From positions 1 through 58,717 of the forward strand of contig NC_014749.1 in assembly GCF_000183405.1 (NCBI RefSeq): DNA of 58,717 nt, in the 5' to 3' direction. The notes under the pieces were generated by a model. It was not told the origin of the DNA. It worked only from the letters and a program-made list of their open reading frames with translations, and did no database searches. Position numbers and translations under genes: made by a program. Each line of letters opens with the position of its first letter. The first letter of the stretch is position 1. Origin of the DNA: Calditerrivibrio nitroreducens DSM 19672. Lineage in GTDB: Bacteria > Chrysiogenota > Deferribacteres > Deferribacterales > Calditerrivibrionaceae. Shown in pieces: positions 34,105 to 42,529 of the stretch.

Positions 34105-34971
34105 ATGCTCAGCAAAGTATATAAATGCCCAAATCACACAGAATATCAAAGCAAAAATGTCAACAACGAGGATATATTTAATTATTTAATTGAAAAGTTA
34201 AAAGCTAAAACTATCCTTCATCATAAAAGAGCGATTCTTTTAAAAGGAGATGTTTTAAATAACAACTATTTTGAGAATGACATTTTTGATTTGATAGTTA
34301 CATCGCCTCCTTATAATGTTGATATCAAATATAATACACATAAAGATAATATTTCTTATGAAGAATATCTTCAATTCTCAGAAGCATGGCTGAGCAATTG
34401 CTATAAATGGAGTAAGAAACAAGCACGCTTATGTTTAAATATTCCACTAGATAAAAATAAAGGGGGACAGCGAAGTGTAGGTGCAGATCTTACAATACTT
34501 GCCCAAAAAGTAGGGTGGAAATATCACTCAACAATTATTTGGAATGAAGGTAATATCTCACGTAGAACGGCTTGGGGATCATGGTTGTCAGCATCAGCCC
34601 CATATGTTATTGCACCTGTCGAACTTATTGTAATTCTTTATAAAGAAGAATGGAAAAAAACTCAAGGTACAAGAATATCAGATATTTCAAAAGATGAATT
34701 TATGCAATGGACAAACGGTCTATGGACATTCAATGGAGAAAGCAAAAAAAGAATTGGTCATCCAGCACCATTCCCATTAGAATTACCATATAGATGTATA
34801 AAATTATTTAGTTTTGTCCAGGATATAGTTTTTGATCCATTTGCTGGTAGCGGAACTACTCTCATAGCAGCAAATAATACTAACAGATATTCAATTGGAT
34901 TAGAAATTGATTCCTCATATTGTGAGTTGTCAAAACAAAGGGTATTACAAGAAAGTGAAATGTTATTTTAA
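34105..34971 (+). CDS. DNA methyltransferase (beta-type, N4/N6 amino)
   Basis: This is a 288-residue methylase. Catalytic motif IV is VTSPPYNVD (about 65-73) and comes before SAM-binding motif I FDPFAGSGTT (about 242-251), the order of beta-class amino-methyltransferases. TSPPY suits N4-cytosine or N6-adenine modification. The central region (GQRSVGADLTILAQK to RRTAWGSWLSAS) should be target recognition. It is followed after 15 bases by an HNH endonuclease, so together they make a type II restriction-modification pair; the recognition sequence cannot be read from this. Confidence 0.88.
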   Translation: MLSKVYKCPNHTEYQSKNVNNEDIFNYLIEKLKAKTILHHKRAILLKGDVLNNNYFENDIFDLIVTSPPYNVDIKYNTHKDNISYEEYLQFSEAWLSNCYKWSKKQARLCLNIPLDKNKGGQRSVGADLTILAQKVGWKYHSTIIWNEGNISRRTAWGSWLSASAPYVIAPVELIVILYKEEWKKTQGTRISDISKDEFMQWTNGLWTFNGESKKRIGHPAPFPLELPYRCIKLFSFVQDIVFDPFAGSGTTLIAANNTNRYSIGLEIDSSYCELSKQRVLQESEMLF

Positions 34972-34986
34972 CTATGTAGATATATT

Positions 34987-35571
34987 ATGGTAAAAGAAAA
35001 AACTATTACTGATTTAATCATTGAATTTTTTAAAAAACATCCTAAAGAAGATATGCCACATGGGCCAGTAGTTGATTGGGTCGAAGAACAATATTCCAAA
35101 TTATATAATAGAAAACCACGAGACACATGGCGTTCAATACGTCGTTTGCATCAGGAAGGGTTTTTGATAAAAGTAAAGAAAGGTATTTATAGATATGATC
35201 CAGATTTAGTAGCTGATAAGCATCTTGAAGAGTTTTCCCAAGAATTAAAAAATCAGATTTTAAAACGAGATAACTATAAATGTGTAATATGTGGACGTAC
35301 TGCTAAAGAAGGATATGAATTGCATATAGATCATATTTTACCTAAAGATAAGGGAGGAAAAGCTACATTAGACAACGGTCAAACACTTTGCTCAATATGT
35401 AATTTTAGAAAGAAAAATTATAATCAAACCGAAAGCGGCAAAAGGATGTTCATTCGTTTGCTAAAAATCGCAAAAAAAATTGGAGATATTGAAACACAAA
35501 AATTTTGTGAAGAAATATTAAAAATTTATGAAAAATACAATATAAATGGACATATAGAGTGGGATGATTGA
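34987..35571 (+). CDS. HNH restriction endonuclease with winged helix
   Basis: This is a 194-residue protein. The N-terminal winged-helix-like part (DTWRSIRRLHQEGFLIKVKK) is followed by an HNH nuclease motif at about 98-147. It has CVICG and CSIC zinc-knuckle pairs, IDHILPKDKGG with the catalytic His, the DNGQTLC Asn and the final N/K positions in CNFRKKNY. It is downstream of the methylase on the same strand. Cleavage of DNA unmodified by its partner is the expected role. A hairpin CTCCTC...GAGGAG follows the stop (35576-35600) and might act as terminator, though no T run is present. Confidence 0.82.
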   Translation: MVKEKTITDLIIEFFKKHPKEDMPHGPVVDWVEEQYSKLYNRKPRDTWRSIRRLHQEGFLIKVKKGIYRYDPDLVADKHLEEFSQELKNQILKRDNYKCVICGRTAKEGYELHIDHILPKDKGGKATLDNGQTLCSICNFRKKNYNQTESGKRMFIRLLKIAKKIGDIETQKFCEEILKIYEKYNINGHIEWDD

Positions 35572-35849
35572 CTTCCTCCTCTTTCTTTAGAAATGAGGAG
35601 AGACTGCTACATACTTTGTGTGAAATGGTGATTTGCTTTGATTGCAAAATCAAATCCACGGTCAGATGGCCAGTAATTCTTTTATTTTTAACTACAAAAG
35701 CCCTTTACAATATTTGAAAGAATTTGGGGAAAGGTAAGAAAAAAAGATAAATTGCAGAAAAATAATCTTAACTTTTTGTACGGAAAAATGTTGCGTTTAT
35801 GATCTGAACGCAAAAATATTCAAATACCATTCGAGCATTTTATGCCTTT

Positions 35850-35965
35850 ATGAAGACAGGAGATGGATCTATTTTAAAAGATGGAGCTGTGATAACTAAT
35901 CACACCATAACAATACCAAAAATTCTTTAAAACGAAAAATATGGCTTTTTTGCCATAAGATTGGT
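35850..35965. repeat. Repeat module, copy C (diverged)
   Basis: GGAGATGGATCTATTTTAAA and later AAAACGAAAAATATGG match copies A and B. AATATGGCTTTTTTGCCATA is a hairpin. The remainder of 35572-36016 has no gene; a short motif like CTGCTACATACTTTGTGTGA at about 35604 recurs at 17318 and 18985. Confidence 0.45.
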
Positions 35966-36016
35966 CGCAAGCATACCCCCAGCTGTATATTTACTTTCAA
36001 AAAAGGATTGACAGGT

Positions 36017-36391
36017 TTACAAATGGTTAATTTTATAGATAGAAGAATCGGGATTTACACAAATCAGGTTACAGGGTCTTTGGAAGTTTTGATCTTTTTT
36101 CCTACAAATAATAAACATGGTTGACAAAAAGAAATTGTTTTTTATTTTTAAATCTGTTGCAATAGCATTACCTTTCCCACTATTTTTTTCTTTTCTAATT
36201 ATTTTTATAAGATTAGAATTAATAGTAAGCTCAACAGGGTTAACAGAACCATCGTCTATTATGATAATTTCTTTTATATCATATTTTAGTAGTTTATAGC
36301 AAATTGCCTCAATTACAGCGTTGTTTTCGTTATAAGCAGGAATCAAGCAACTAAACATAAATATAAGACTTCCATATTTGACTTTTAACAA
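36017..36391 (-). pseudogene. Glycosyltransferase family 2, N-terminal remnant
   Basis: The start is a clear GT-A fold: FSCLIPAYNENNAVIEAICY, EIIIIDDGSV with the DDG nucleotide-sugar motif, and then IIRKEKNSGKGNAIATDLKI. After about residue 85 similarity to the family ends and the frame runs on as unrelated residues to a stop. The catalytic DxD and acceptor regions are absent. It is a broken gene left by deletion. Confidence 0.7.
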
Positions 36392-36435
36392 AACCTAAAC
36401 GTATTACCAATTAGACATAAAAATCTTCATAAGTT

Positions 36436-36624
36436 TTAAAAACTATTTATTTTTGAAAAAACAAAGTAAAGAAACAATGGGATACAAATTGCCATAAAGA
36501 ACGTCCCAATTATTCCAATTATTTGTTCTAACCTTAATTTCTTTTTAGTATAGTAAAAGCCATCTCTCTCAATCCTTTTTTCTAATAATTTTTCTACAAA
36601 ATGATTTTTATTTACATGCCTCAT
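36436..36624 (-). CDS. Small single-helix membrane protein
   Basis: This is a 62-residue protein: a basic N-terminal half (EKLLEKRIERDGFYYTKKKL) and one transmembrane helix (IIGIIGTFFMAICIPLFLYF). A strong ribosome binding site (TGGAGGTG) is present. It lies 18 bases after the 54-residue gene at 36643, in one operon with it. The family is unknown. Confidence 0.6.
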   Translation of the reverse strand: MRHVNKNHFVEKLLEKRIERDGFYYTKKKLRLEQIIGIIGTFFMAICIPLFLYFVFSKINSF

Positions 36625-36642
36625 AAAACACCTCCATATTAT

Positions 36643-36807
36643 CTATTTTTTACCAATCGAAAACAACAAAAAACCAAGGACAAAACCCAAAATAATAGCA
36701 AAAAGTGTAAATTTGTATGCTTGCAACTCTAATTTAGATTTATACTCAACTATATCCTCAAGAGAACCTGGCCTTATTTTTCTTTTTTTTATTTCACCGT
36801 TTTCCAT
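36643..36807 (-). CDS. Small tail-anchored-type membrane protein
   Basis: This is a 54-residue protein starting MENGEIKKRKIRPGSLEDIV, with a charged half and a C-terminal helix (FTLFAIILGFVLGFLLFSIG) and the tail KK. It has a strong ribosome binding site (AGGAGGTG). With the 62-residue neighbour it forms a two-gene set of single-helix proteins. Possible readings are a toxin/antidote-like pair, small subunits of a membrane complex or phage-type helper proteins; the sequence does not decide. Confidence 0.58.
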   Translation of the reverse strand: MENGEIKKRKIRPGSLEDIVEYKSKLELQAYKFTLFAIILGFVLGFLLFSIGKK

Positions 36808-36884
36808 AAGCACCTCCTACACACATATTTTATAATTATATACATAATTAATTCGATTTTTTTTGTTTTGTCAAGGTATTAATT

Positions 36885-36961
36885 CTGCCATCACCCCATT
36901 TTTATGATTTAATAGTGAATTTTCAATAAGTTATACTTGTAAAAGCCTCCAGAATGTTGTA
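36885..36961 (+). mobile_element. Left terminal repeat of the TIR family ahead of a transposase fragment
   Basis: CTGCCATCACCCCATTTTTA, ATGATTTAATAG, then TTTTCAATAAGTTATACTTG and TAAAAGCCTCCAGAAT match the left ends of the non-coding elements at 58415 and (reversed) 33821 and 7725 over more than 70 bases. Here the sequence leads into a transposase start rather than a minisatellite, so this is probably the left end of the autonomous parent. Confidence 0.75.
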
Positions 36962-37011
36962 TGATGATTTTAGACAAAAAAGCAACAATAACAACAAACT
37001 GGAGGTACTTT

Positions 37012-37248
37012 ATGATATATGAAATTGCAGAAAATGTGAAGAGAAAAATTTTAATCCTAACACAAAACCTTAATGATTACATTACAAGACCCCAACAGAA
37101 ATATCTGATTGAAATGGTTTCAGGTGTATTTGCAACCAAGAGCCTGAATCTTACATCGATAGCAGGTTATTTAAATGAGAGATGTGGTGTAAAACACCCT
37201 CTAAAGAGGTTGCAGAGAAATACGTTAAGTTTCCAGACGAGCGGATGA
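37012..37248 (+). pseudogene. DDE-type transposase, N-terminal fragment
   Basis: From ATG 37012 (GGAGGT six to seven bases upstream) about 65-70 residues read as a transposase N-terminus: VKRKILILTQNLNDYITRPQ, QKYLIEMVSGVFATKSLNLT and SIAGYLNERCGVKHPLKRLQ. After LQRN the frame is cut by the DUF1703 cassette flank (CTAAAGAGATAAAGAATGGG at 37260). The catalytic domain is gone. The family is probably IS4-like, which would suit the 10-bp target duplication at 10704/10929, but I cannot fix it. Confidence 0.65.
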
Positions 37249-37281
37249 AAATATTTGGATCTAAAGAGATAAAGAATGGGG

Positions 37282-37393
37282 TTGAAATGTTAAAACGTTG
37301 AAAAGTTAGCACGTTAGAACGTTGAACGTAGAACGTAGAACATTGAACCTTGAACATTTTATGATTTGACAATTTATCACATTAGATTATAAT
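37282..37393. repeat. Minisatellite and promoter, left flank of DUF1703 copy 4
   Basis: Units TTAAAACG, TTGAAAAG, TTAGCACG, TTAGAACG, TTGAACG and TAGAACG run to about 37356, then TTGACA (37366-37371), N16, TATAAT (37388-37393). Nearly identical to the flank at 11000-11102. Confidence 0.72.
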
Positions 37394-37427
37394 TACTTAC
37401 ATAGAGTATTATCATCTGGAGCAAATA

Positions 37428-38966
37428 ATGAAAAAACTGCCAATAGGGATACAGACTTTCAGCAAGATAAGAGAAGAAGGGTATATCTATATTGATAAAA
37501 CCGAAGAAGCTTTTGAACTGGTTAATAATTTTACATACGTTTTCCTCTCCCGCCCCCGCAGGTTTGGTAAGTCATTATTTCTTGACACATTAAAAGAGTT
37601 ATTTGAAGGGAACAAGAAGCTTTTTGAAGGATTATACATATACGACAAATGGAATTGGGATGAAAAATACCCTGTTATCAAGATAAGCTGGGCAGGTGAT
37701 CTTACTACTCTTGAAAGAGTAGAAGATAGGGCAATTGATATTTTTAAAACTAACCAGAGATTACTTGGGATTGAATGTGAAAACAACAAAAACCCTTCTT
37801 CTTGTTTTAACGAGCTGATACAAAAAGCTTATGAAAAATATAATCAAAAAGTTGTCATTCTCATAGATGAATACGATAAGCCTATATTGGATGTGATTGA
37901 GAATGTTGAGCAGGCAAAAATAAACAGAGGATTTTTAAGAAATCTATATTCAATCATAAAAGACAACGATGCTTATATTCGCTTTGCCTTTCTTACAGGA
38001 GTGAGTAAATTTTCAAAGGCATCGATATTCAGTGGCTTAAATATGCTTACCGATATATCGCTGAATCCAAAATATGGCAACATCTGTGGATATACCCAGA
38101 GGGATATTGAGACGAGCTTTAAAGATTATTTTGTCGATGTGGATATGGAAAAGGTTAAGAGGTGGTATAATGGGTATAATTTCTTAAAAGATAATGTTTA
38201 TAATCCTTTTGATATTCTACAATTTATCAGTAATGGTCTTGTTTTTGATAATTACTGGTTTGAAACCGGAACACCATCGTTTTTGATAAAGCTTCTAAAA
38301 GAGAGGAGATATTTTCTGCCAAATTTTTCAAATATCGTTGTGGATAAGAAACTTCTTTCCAGCTTTGACGTAGAGAATATAGATCTTGAAGTGATCCTAT
38401 TTCAATCAGGTTATCTGACAATAGAGAAGGTAATTCAGACCCCCAGAAGTATAGGATACAAGCTTAAAATACCTAATCTTGAAGTCCAGATATCGTTAAA
38501 TGATTATATACTTAGATACCTCTTTAACTATCGAGAATCTAATGATATTCAAAATCAGAGCTATGATGCATTTTACAATGGTGATCTTGATGTGATAAGA
38601 GATAATCTTACGACCCTTTTTTCATCTATTCCATACACCAATTATACAAAAAACGAACTAAAGCTATACGAAGGTTTTTACGCCAGCGTTGTATATTCTT
38701 ACCTTGCATCTCTTGGGTTTGATTTGATAGGTGAGGATGTGACCAATAAGGGTAGGATTGATTTAACGGTATTTGTGTCAGATAAGGTATACATTATTGA
38801 ATTTAAGGTGGATGGTGTAAAAGGTGAGGCCTTATTCCAGATAAAGCATAAAAACTACGCCCAGAAGTATCTGGATAGAGGTAAAGATATTTACCTTGTG
38901 GGTATAGAATTTAGCTCAAGTGAGAGGAATATAGTAAATTTTGAATGGGAGAAGTTAGAACGTTAG
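37428..38966 (+). CDS. AAA-ATPase-like / PD-(D/E)XK protein (DUF1703 type), copy 4
   Basis: This is a 512-residue, apparently intact gene. P-loop SRPRRFGKSL (41-50), Walker B VVILIDEYDKP and nuclease motif GRIDLTVFVSD...EFKV are present. It is almost identical to copy 1 up to about residue 400. The C-terminal 110 residues instead share variants with copy 3 (LGFDLIGED, IKHKNYAQKYL), and the first 90 match copy 2 (SLFLDTL). That is a mosaic pattern expected of gene conversion among the copies. The stop again falls within the following minisatellite. Confidence 0.9.
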   Translation: MKKLPIGIQTFSKIREEGYIYIDKTEEAFELVNNFTYVFLSRPRRFGKSLFLDTLKELFEGNKKLFEGLYIYDKWNWDEKYPVIKISWAGDLTTLERVEDRAIDIFKTNQRLLGIECENNKNPSSCFNELIQKAYEKYNQKVVILIDEYDKPILDVIENVEQAKINRGFLRNLYSIIKDNDAYIRFAFLTGVSKFSKASIFSGLNMLTDISLNPKYGNICGYTQRDIETSFKDYFVDVDMEKVKRWYNGYNFLKDNVYNPFDILQFISNGLVFDNYWFETGTPSFLIKLLKERRYFLPNFSNIVVDKKLLSSFDVENIDLEVILFQSGYLTIEKVIQTPRSIGYKLKIPNLEVQISLNDYILRYLFNYRESNDIQNQSYDAFYNGDLDVIRDNLTTLFSSIPYTNYTKNELKLYEGFYASVVYSYLASLGFDLIGEDVTNKGRIDLTVFVSDKVYIIEFKVDGVKGEALFQIKHKNYAQKYLDRGKDIYLVGIEFSSSERNIVNFEWEKLER

Positions 38967-39048
38967 AACGTTTAAACGTTGAAACGTTAGAACGTTAAAA
39001 CGTGTGAACGTTAGAACATTGAACATTGAACATTGAACTTTGAACGTT
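38958..39048. repeat. Minisatellite between DUF1703 copies 4 and 5
   Basis: TTAGAACG, TTTAAACG, TTGAAACG, TTAGAACG and TTGAACA-type units start at the stop codon of copy 4 and end just before the -10-like TATAAT of copy 5 (about 39055). There is no TTGACA here, unlike the other copies. Confidence 0.7.
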
Positions 39049-39094
39049 TTATATTATAATTATATACATAAAGCATTATAATCTGGAGTAAAAA

Positions 39095-40642
39095 ATGAAG
39101 AAGCTACCAATAGGTATATCAACTCTACAATCTATAAGAGAAGATAACTGCTACTATGTAGATAAAACCCCTTTCGTTAAAAAATTAGTTGATAACGGCA
39201 AATACTATTTCTTAAGCAGACCCAGAAGGTTTGGGAAATCTTTGCTTGTAGATACTATAAAACAGGCTTTTTTAGGAAATAGGGAGCTATTTAAAGGATT
39301 ATATTTAGAAAATAACTGGGATTGGGAGAAAAAGTATCCCGTTATACATATAGATTTTGGTGGTGGAGTAGTTCAAGATGCACAGGACCTTAAAGAGTGG
39401 ATAATAAAACAGTTAAAACGTCATATGATAACCTACAACGTATCAGTAGAAGAACAAAACAATGCAAGATTTATTTTTACTGACCTTATAATTAGTCTGA
39501 AAGAGATTTACAAAAACCCTGTCGTAGTGCTGGTGGACGAGTATGATAAACCGATCCTTGACAATATAGATGATACAGAAAAAGCCATCGAGATAAGGGA
39601 AGTTTTAAAAGACTTTTACAGCGTTTTAAAAGCTTCCGACCAGTACTTAAAACTTGTATTCTTAACAGGAGTGTCAAGATTTTCAAAGGTCTCTATATTC
39701 AGCGGTTTAAATCAACTTCAAGATATTACCCTATCCCCTGCCTTTGCAACAATCTGTGGATATACCCAGTCAGAACTTGAGACCGTATTTTCAGACAGGT
39801 TGGAAGGAGTAGAGTTAGAAAAGCTAAGATATTGGTATAACGGCTACAGTTGGCTTGGAGATAAAGTTTACAATCCATTTGATGTTTTGTTATTTCTAAG
39901 TGAGAAAATTTTCAGACCCTACTGGTTTGAGACGGGAACACCTACATTTTTGATGGAAATTATCTTAAACAATAAAGTATTTTTACCAAAACTTGAAGAA
40001 ATAAAAGCAAGCGATGAAATACTTGCCAACCTTGATGTAGACTTTTTAAAAATTGAAAATTTACTATTTCAATCAGGCTATTTAACGATAAAGGAAACAA
40101 AAAAATTAGGTTTAAAGACAATTTATATTTTGACATATCCAAACTTTGAAGTAAAAATGAGTTTCAACAACTTTTTCCTGTCAGACATACTTCCAGTAGC
40201 ATCAGACAAAGAAGAAGTTCAAAACAGTATAGTAGAAGCTATAGAGGAAAACAGTTTAGAAAACCTAAAAACAGCGTTATACAGTTTCTTTGCAAGCATA
40301 CCAAACGACTGGTACAGGAAAAATGATTTAGACAGCTATGAGGGATTTTACGCTTCGGTAGTGTATGCACTTTTTACAGGAAGTGGATTAAATACAAGAT
40401 CGGAAGATACGACAAATTTAGGAAAAATAGATTTGACGGTCTTATATCAGGATAGAGCCTATATCATAGAATTTAAAGTAGTAGAGAAAGACAGTGAAGG
40501 CAAGGCTTTAGGTCAGATAAAAGAGAAGAGGTATTATGAAAAATATACAGACAGTTGCCGTGAGATAAACCTGATAGGTATAGAGTTTAGTAAGGAAAAA
40601 AGGAATGTAGTTTATTTTGAATATGAAACGTTAGAACGTTAG
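39095..40642 (+). CDS. AAA-ATPase-like / PD-(D/E)XK protein (DUF1703 type), divergent copy 5
   Basis: This 515-residue protein has the same domain plan (SRPRRFGKSL at 41-50, VVLVDEYDKPIL, GKIDLTVLYQD...EFKV) but is only about half identical to the other four copies, so it is a distinct family member rather than a duplicate. Shine-Dalgarno CTGGAG lies 8 bases before the ATG. Even so it ends in the same way, TLER with the stop inside the minisatellite, which shows that the flanking array is associated with the family rather than with one copy. Confidence 0.88.
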   Translation: MKKLPIGISTLQSIREDNCYYVDKTPFVKKLVDNGKYYFLSRPRRFGKSLLVDTIKQAFLGNRELFKGLYLENNWDWEKKYPVIHIDFGGGVVQDAQDLKEWIIKQLKRHMITYNVSVEEQNNARFIFTDLIISLKEIYKNPVVVLVDEYDKPILDNIDDTEKAIEIREVLKDFYSVLKASDQYLKLVFLTGVSRFSKVSIFSGLNQLQDITLSPAFATICGYTQSELETVFSDRLEGVELEKLRYWYNGYSWLGDKVYNPFDVLLFLSEKIFRPYWFETGTPTFLMEIILNNKVFLPKLEEIKASDEILANLDVDFLKIENLLFQSGYLTIKETKKLGLKTIYILTYPNFEVKMSFNNFFLSDILPVASDKEEVQNSIVEAIEENSLENLKTALYSFFASIPNDWYRKNDLDSYEGFYASVVYALFTGSGLNTRSEDTTNLGKIDLTVLYQDRAYIIEFKVVEKDSEGKALGQIKEKRYYEKYTDSCREINLIGIEFSKEKRNVVYFEYETLER

Positions 40643-40734
40643 AACGTTAGAACGTTGGAACGTTGGAACGTTAGAAAGTTAGAACGTTGAACTTTGAACA
40701 TATTTTAGGGGTGCAAAAAATGGGGTGACGGCAG
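40630..40734. repeat. Minisatellite plus right terminal repeat after DUF1703 copy 5
   Basis: TTAGAACG/TTGGAACG units run to about 40702 and join TTTTAGGGGTGCAAAAAATG and GGGTGACGGCAG. The next bases TGACACAATTAAGTT are again an IS256 right end, the same junction as at 10917-10943, so the two places share ancestry. Confidence 0.75.
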
Positions 40735-40735
40735 T

Positions 40736-40857
40736 GACACAATTAAGTTACAGTGTCTTTTAAAGTCCTCCTTTGAAGGGTTTTTTATCTTGTTCGTTGT
40801 AGATAAATACTACAACCCTTCAAGGGGGATTTCAATGACATGATTAATGATACGCTA
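40736..40857 (-). mobile_element. IS256 end fragments, inverted
   Basis: A short right-end piece (GACACAATTAAGTT) is fused to an inverted left end: read from 40857, GGTAGCGTATCATTAATCAT and the whole leader hairpin CCCTTGAAGGGTT/AACCCTTCAAAGG, ending near the ribosome binding site. It lies between convergent genes (DUF1703 copy 5 and the ABC-2 permease), where the hairpin could serve as a two-way terminator. Confidence 0.7.
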
Positions 40858-40868
40858 CCGAATAATTT

Positions 40869-41609
40869 TTACGTTGTTTCTATTTTATTCACGATCTTAT
40901 TTGCTATAAAAGATAAAATAATTATCATAATTAATAAGATACAAAAATCTGTCGTAGAGATAGTTTTTAATAGCAAAGAACTTCTTATTAGGTGAGTAGA
41001 ATATGTTAACGGGAAAATATGTGCAATGTATTTTATAATGGATGGCATCTTATCTACGGGATAAAATGTGCCAGATAAAAAAATCATAGGTGTAATAAAA
41101 AATGTATTAAAGCTAAATTGGTCTCCGTGGTTTTTTACAACTAATGCAATAATAAAACCAAGTAAAGAAAATGTAATCAAATGCATCATTAATGATATAA
41201 AAAAATAAAAATTTATGCTTAATTTAACTCCTATTATAAAGCTATAAAAGATAACAATAAAACCAGGCATTAACCCTTTGGTAATACCATAAAAAACTTC
41301 ACCCAATATAATCTGCCACTTTGGAATTGGAGCAAGTAAAAATTCATCAAATACTTTGAAATAAAACCTTGAAATATTAATTTCGGTAGATATTCCATAA
41401 GCTTGATTCATAGAACTCATGGTAATTAATCCAGGCAGTAAAAATGATAAATAACTAAAGCCATTTATCTCTGAATTCCTGCCCACTCCATACCCAAAAG
41501 CTAGTAAAAATAAAAGTGGTGAGATGGCACTAGATAATATTACTTTCCACAATCTTGATTTTAAAACCAATAATTCTCGTAAATATACACCATAAAACCC
41601 ATTTATCAT
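40869..41609 (-). CDS. ABC-2 type transporter permease
   Basis: This is a 246-residue membrane protein with six hydrophobic segments, typical of ABC-2 permeases (ISPLLFLLAFGYGVGRNSEI; FISLMMHLITFSLLGFIIAL; the conserved FFITPMIFLSGTFYPVDKMP). It pairs with the ATPase upstream (4-base overlap) to make an exporter; the substrate cannot be read. The operon diverges from the cobalamin operon, so a functional link is possible but not shown. Confidence 0.87.
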   Translation of the reverse strand: MINGFYGVYLRELLVLKSRLWKVILSSAISPLLFLLAFGYGVGRNSEINGFSYLSFLLPGLITMSSMNQAYGISTEINISRFYFKVFDEFLLAPIPKWQIILGEVFYGITKGLMPGFIVIFYSFIIGVKLSINFYFFISLMMHLITFSLLGFIIALVVKNHGDQFSFNTFFITPMIFLSGTFYPVDKMPSIIKYIAHIFPLTYSTHLIRSSLLLKTISTTDFCILLIMIIILSFIANKIVNKIETT

Positions 41610-42457
41610 ATATCTATTTTTTTCCCGGTTAATTTTAGATACACATCTTCAAGATTAACTTCTCTAATTTTTGCCATATCAACGTATGTAAGTTGTTTTA
41701 ATCTTTCTATCGCCTCAGTTTTAGATTCAAAATATTCTTCTCTCGTTTTCCCTTCTATAAATATTTCTAAAGCATATTTGCCCATTTCGTTTTTTAAATT
41801 TTCTGGTTTACCATGTTTTATAATTTCACCTTTATCGATAAAATAAACATAATCTGATAAGAGCTCAGCTTCTTCTATATAATGTGTTGTTAGTACCACA
41901 GTACAGCCAAAATTTTTATTTATGTTTTTTACAAAGTCCCAAATATGTCTTCTCGTTGCAGGATCAAGCCCAACAGTTGGTTCATCTAAGAACAGAATCT
42001 TTGGTCTATGCAAAATAGCCCTTCCTATGACAAGTCGCCTTTTCATTCCACCCGACAATTTCCCGGCTTCCTTATTTTTATGATTAGTTAAACCGGTAAA
42101 ATTTAAAATTTCTTCAATTCGGTTTTTAATTTCATTTTTCTTAACCCCAAATAAAATTGAATGAATTAGCAGATTCTGGTAAAGGGTTAAGTCTTTGTCT
42201 ATGTTATTATACTGGGGAACTAACCCTATTATACTTTTAATTTTATTGCTATTGGTTAGGAAATCTAAGTCACCATAATATATTTCTCCATCATCAGGTT
42301 TGAGTAAACCTGCTAATATATTGATTGTTGTTGTTTTACCTGCTCCGTTTGGCCCAAGGAGTGCAGTAATAGTTTTGTCTTCAATTCTAAAAGTGATATT
42401 TTTTAAAGCTACACTGTTACCATATTTTTTCATAAGATTAATAATTTTTATTTGCAT
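41606..42457 (-). CDS. ABC-2 type transporter ATPase
   Basis: This is a 283-residue ATPase with Walker A GPNGAGKTTT, Q-loop IIGLVPQYNN, signature LSGGMKRRL, Walker B ILFLDEPTVGLDP and H-loop LTTHY. It has a C-terminal extension of the DrrA/NodI kind (IREVNLEDVYLKLTG). I begin at ATG 42457; a TTG nine codons upstream would add FNYFHQ, which is not typical. The ATPase drives the ABC-2 permease encoded next. Confidence 0.9.
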   Translation of the reverse strand: MQIKIINLMKKYGNSVALKNITFRIEDKTITALLGPNGAGKTTTINILAGLLKPDDGEIYYGDLDFLTNSNKIKSIIGLVPQYNNIDKDLTLYQNLLIHSILFGVKKNEIKNRIEEILNFTGLTNHKNKEAGKLSGGMKRRLVIGRAILHRPKILFLDEPTVGLDPATRRHIWDFVKNINKNFGCTVVLTTHYIEEAELLSDYVYFIDKGEIIKHGKPENLKNEMGKYALEIFIEGKTREEYFESKTEAIERLKQLTYVDMAKIREVNLEDVYLKLTGKKIDI

Positions 42458-42499
42458 TTGATGAAAATAATTAAAAATAATCAAATTTTCAAGAATTTA

Positions 42500-42528
42500 T
42501 TGAAAAAATTTTTTTATTATGATATAAA
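42500..42528 (+). promoter_or_regulatory. Promoter of the cobalamin operon
   Basis: TTGAAA (42500-42505), 17 bases and TATAAA (42523-42528) end just before the riboswitch. It is the only promoter-like pair I see ahead of the 18-gene operon. Confidence 0.55.
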
Positions 42529-42529
42529 T

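Noticed and set aside
40869-42457. ABC-2 exporter as part of the cobalamin system
   Set aside because: It is transcribed away from the riboswitch and belongs to a broad exporter family; nothing in the sequence ties it to corrinoids.
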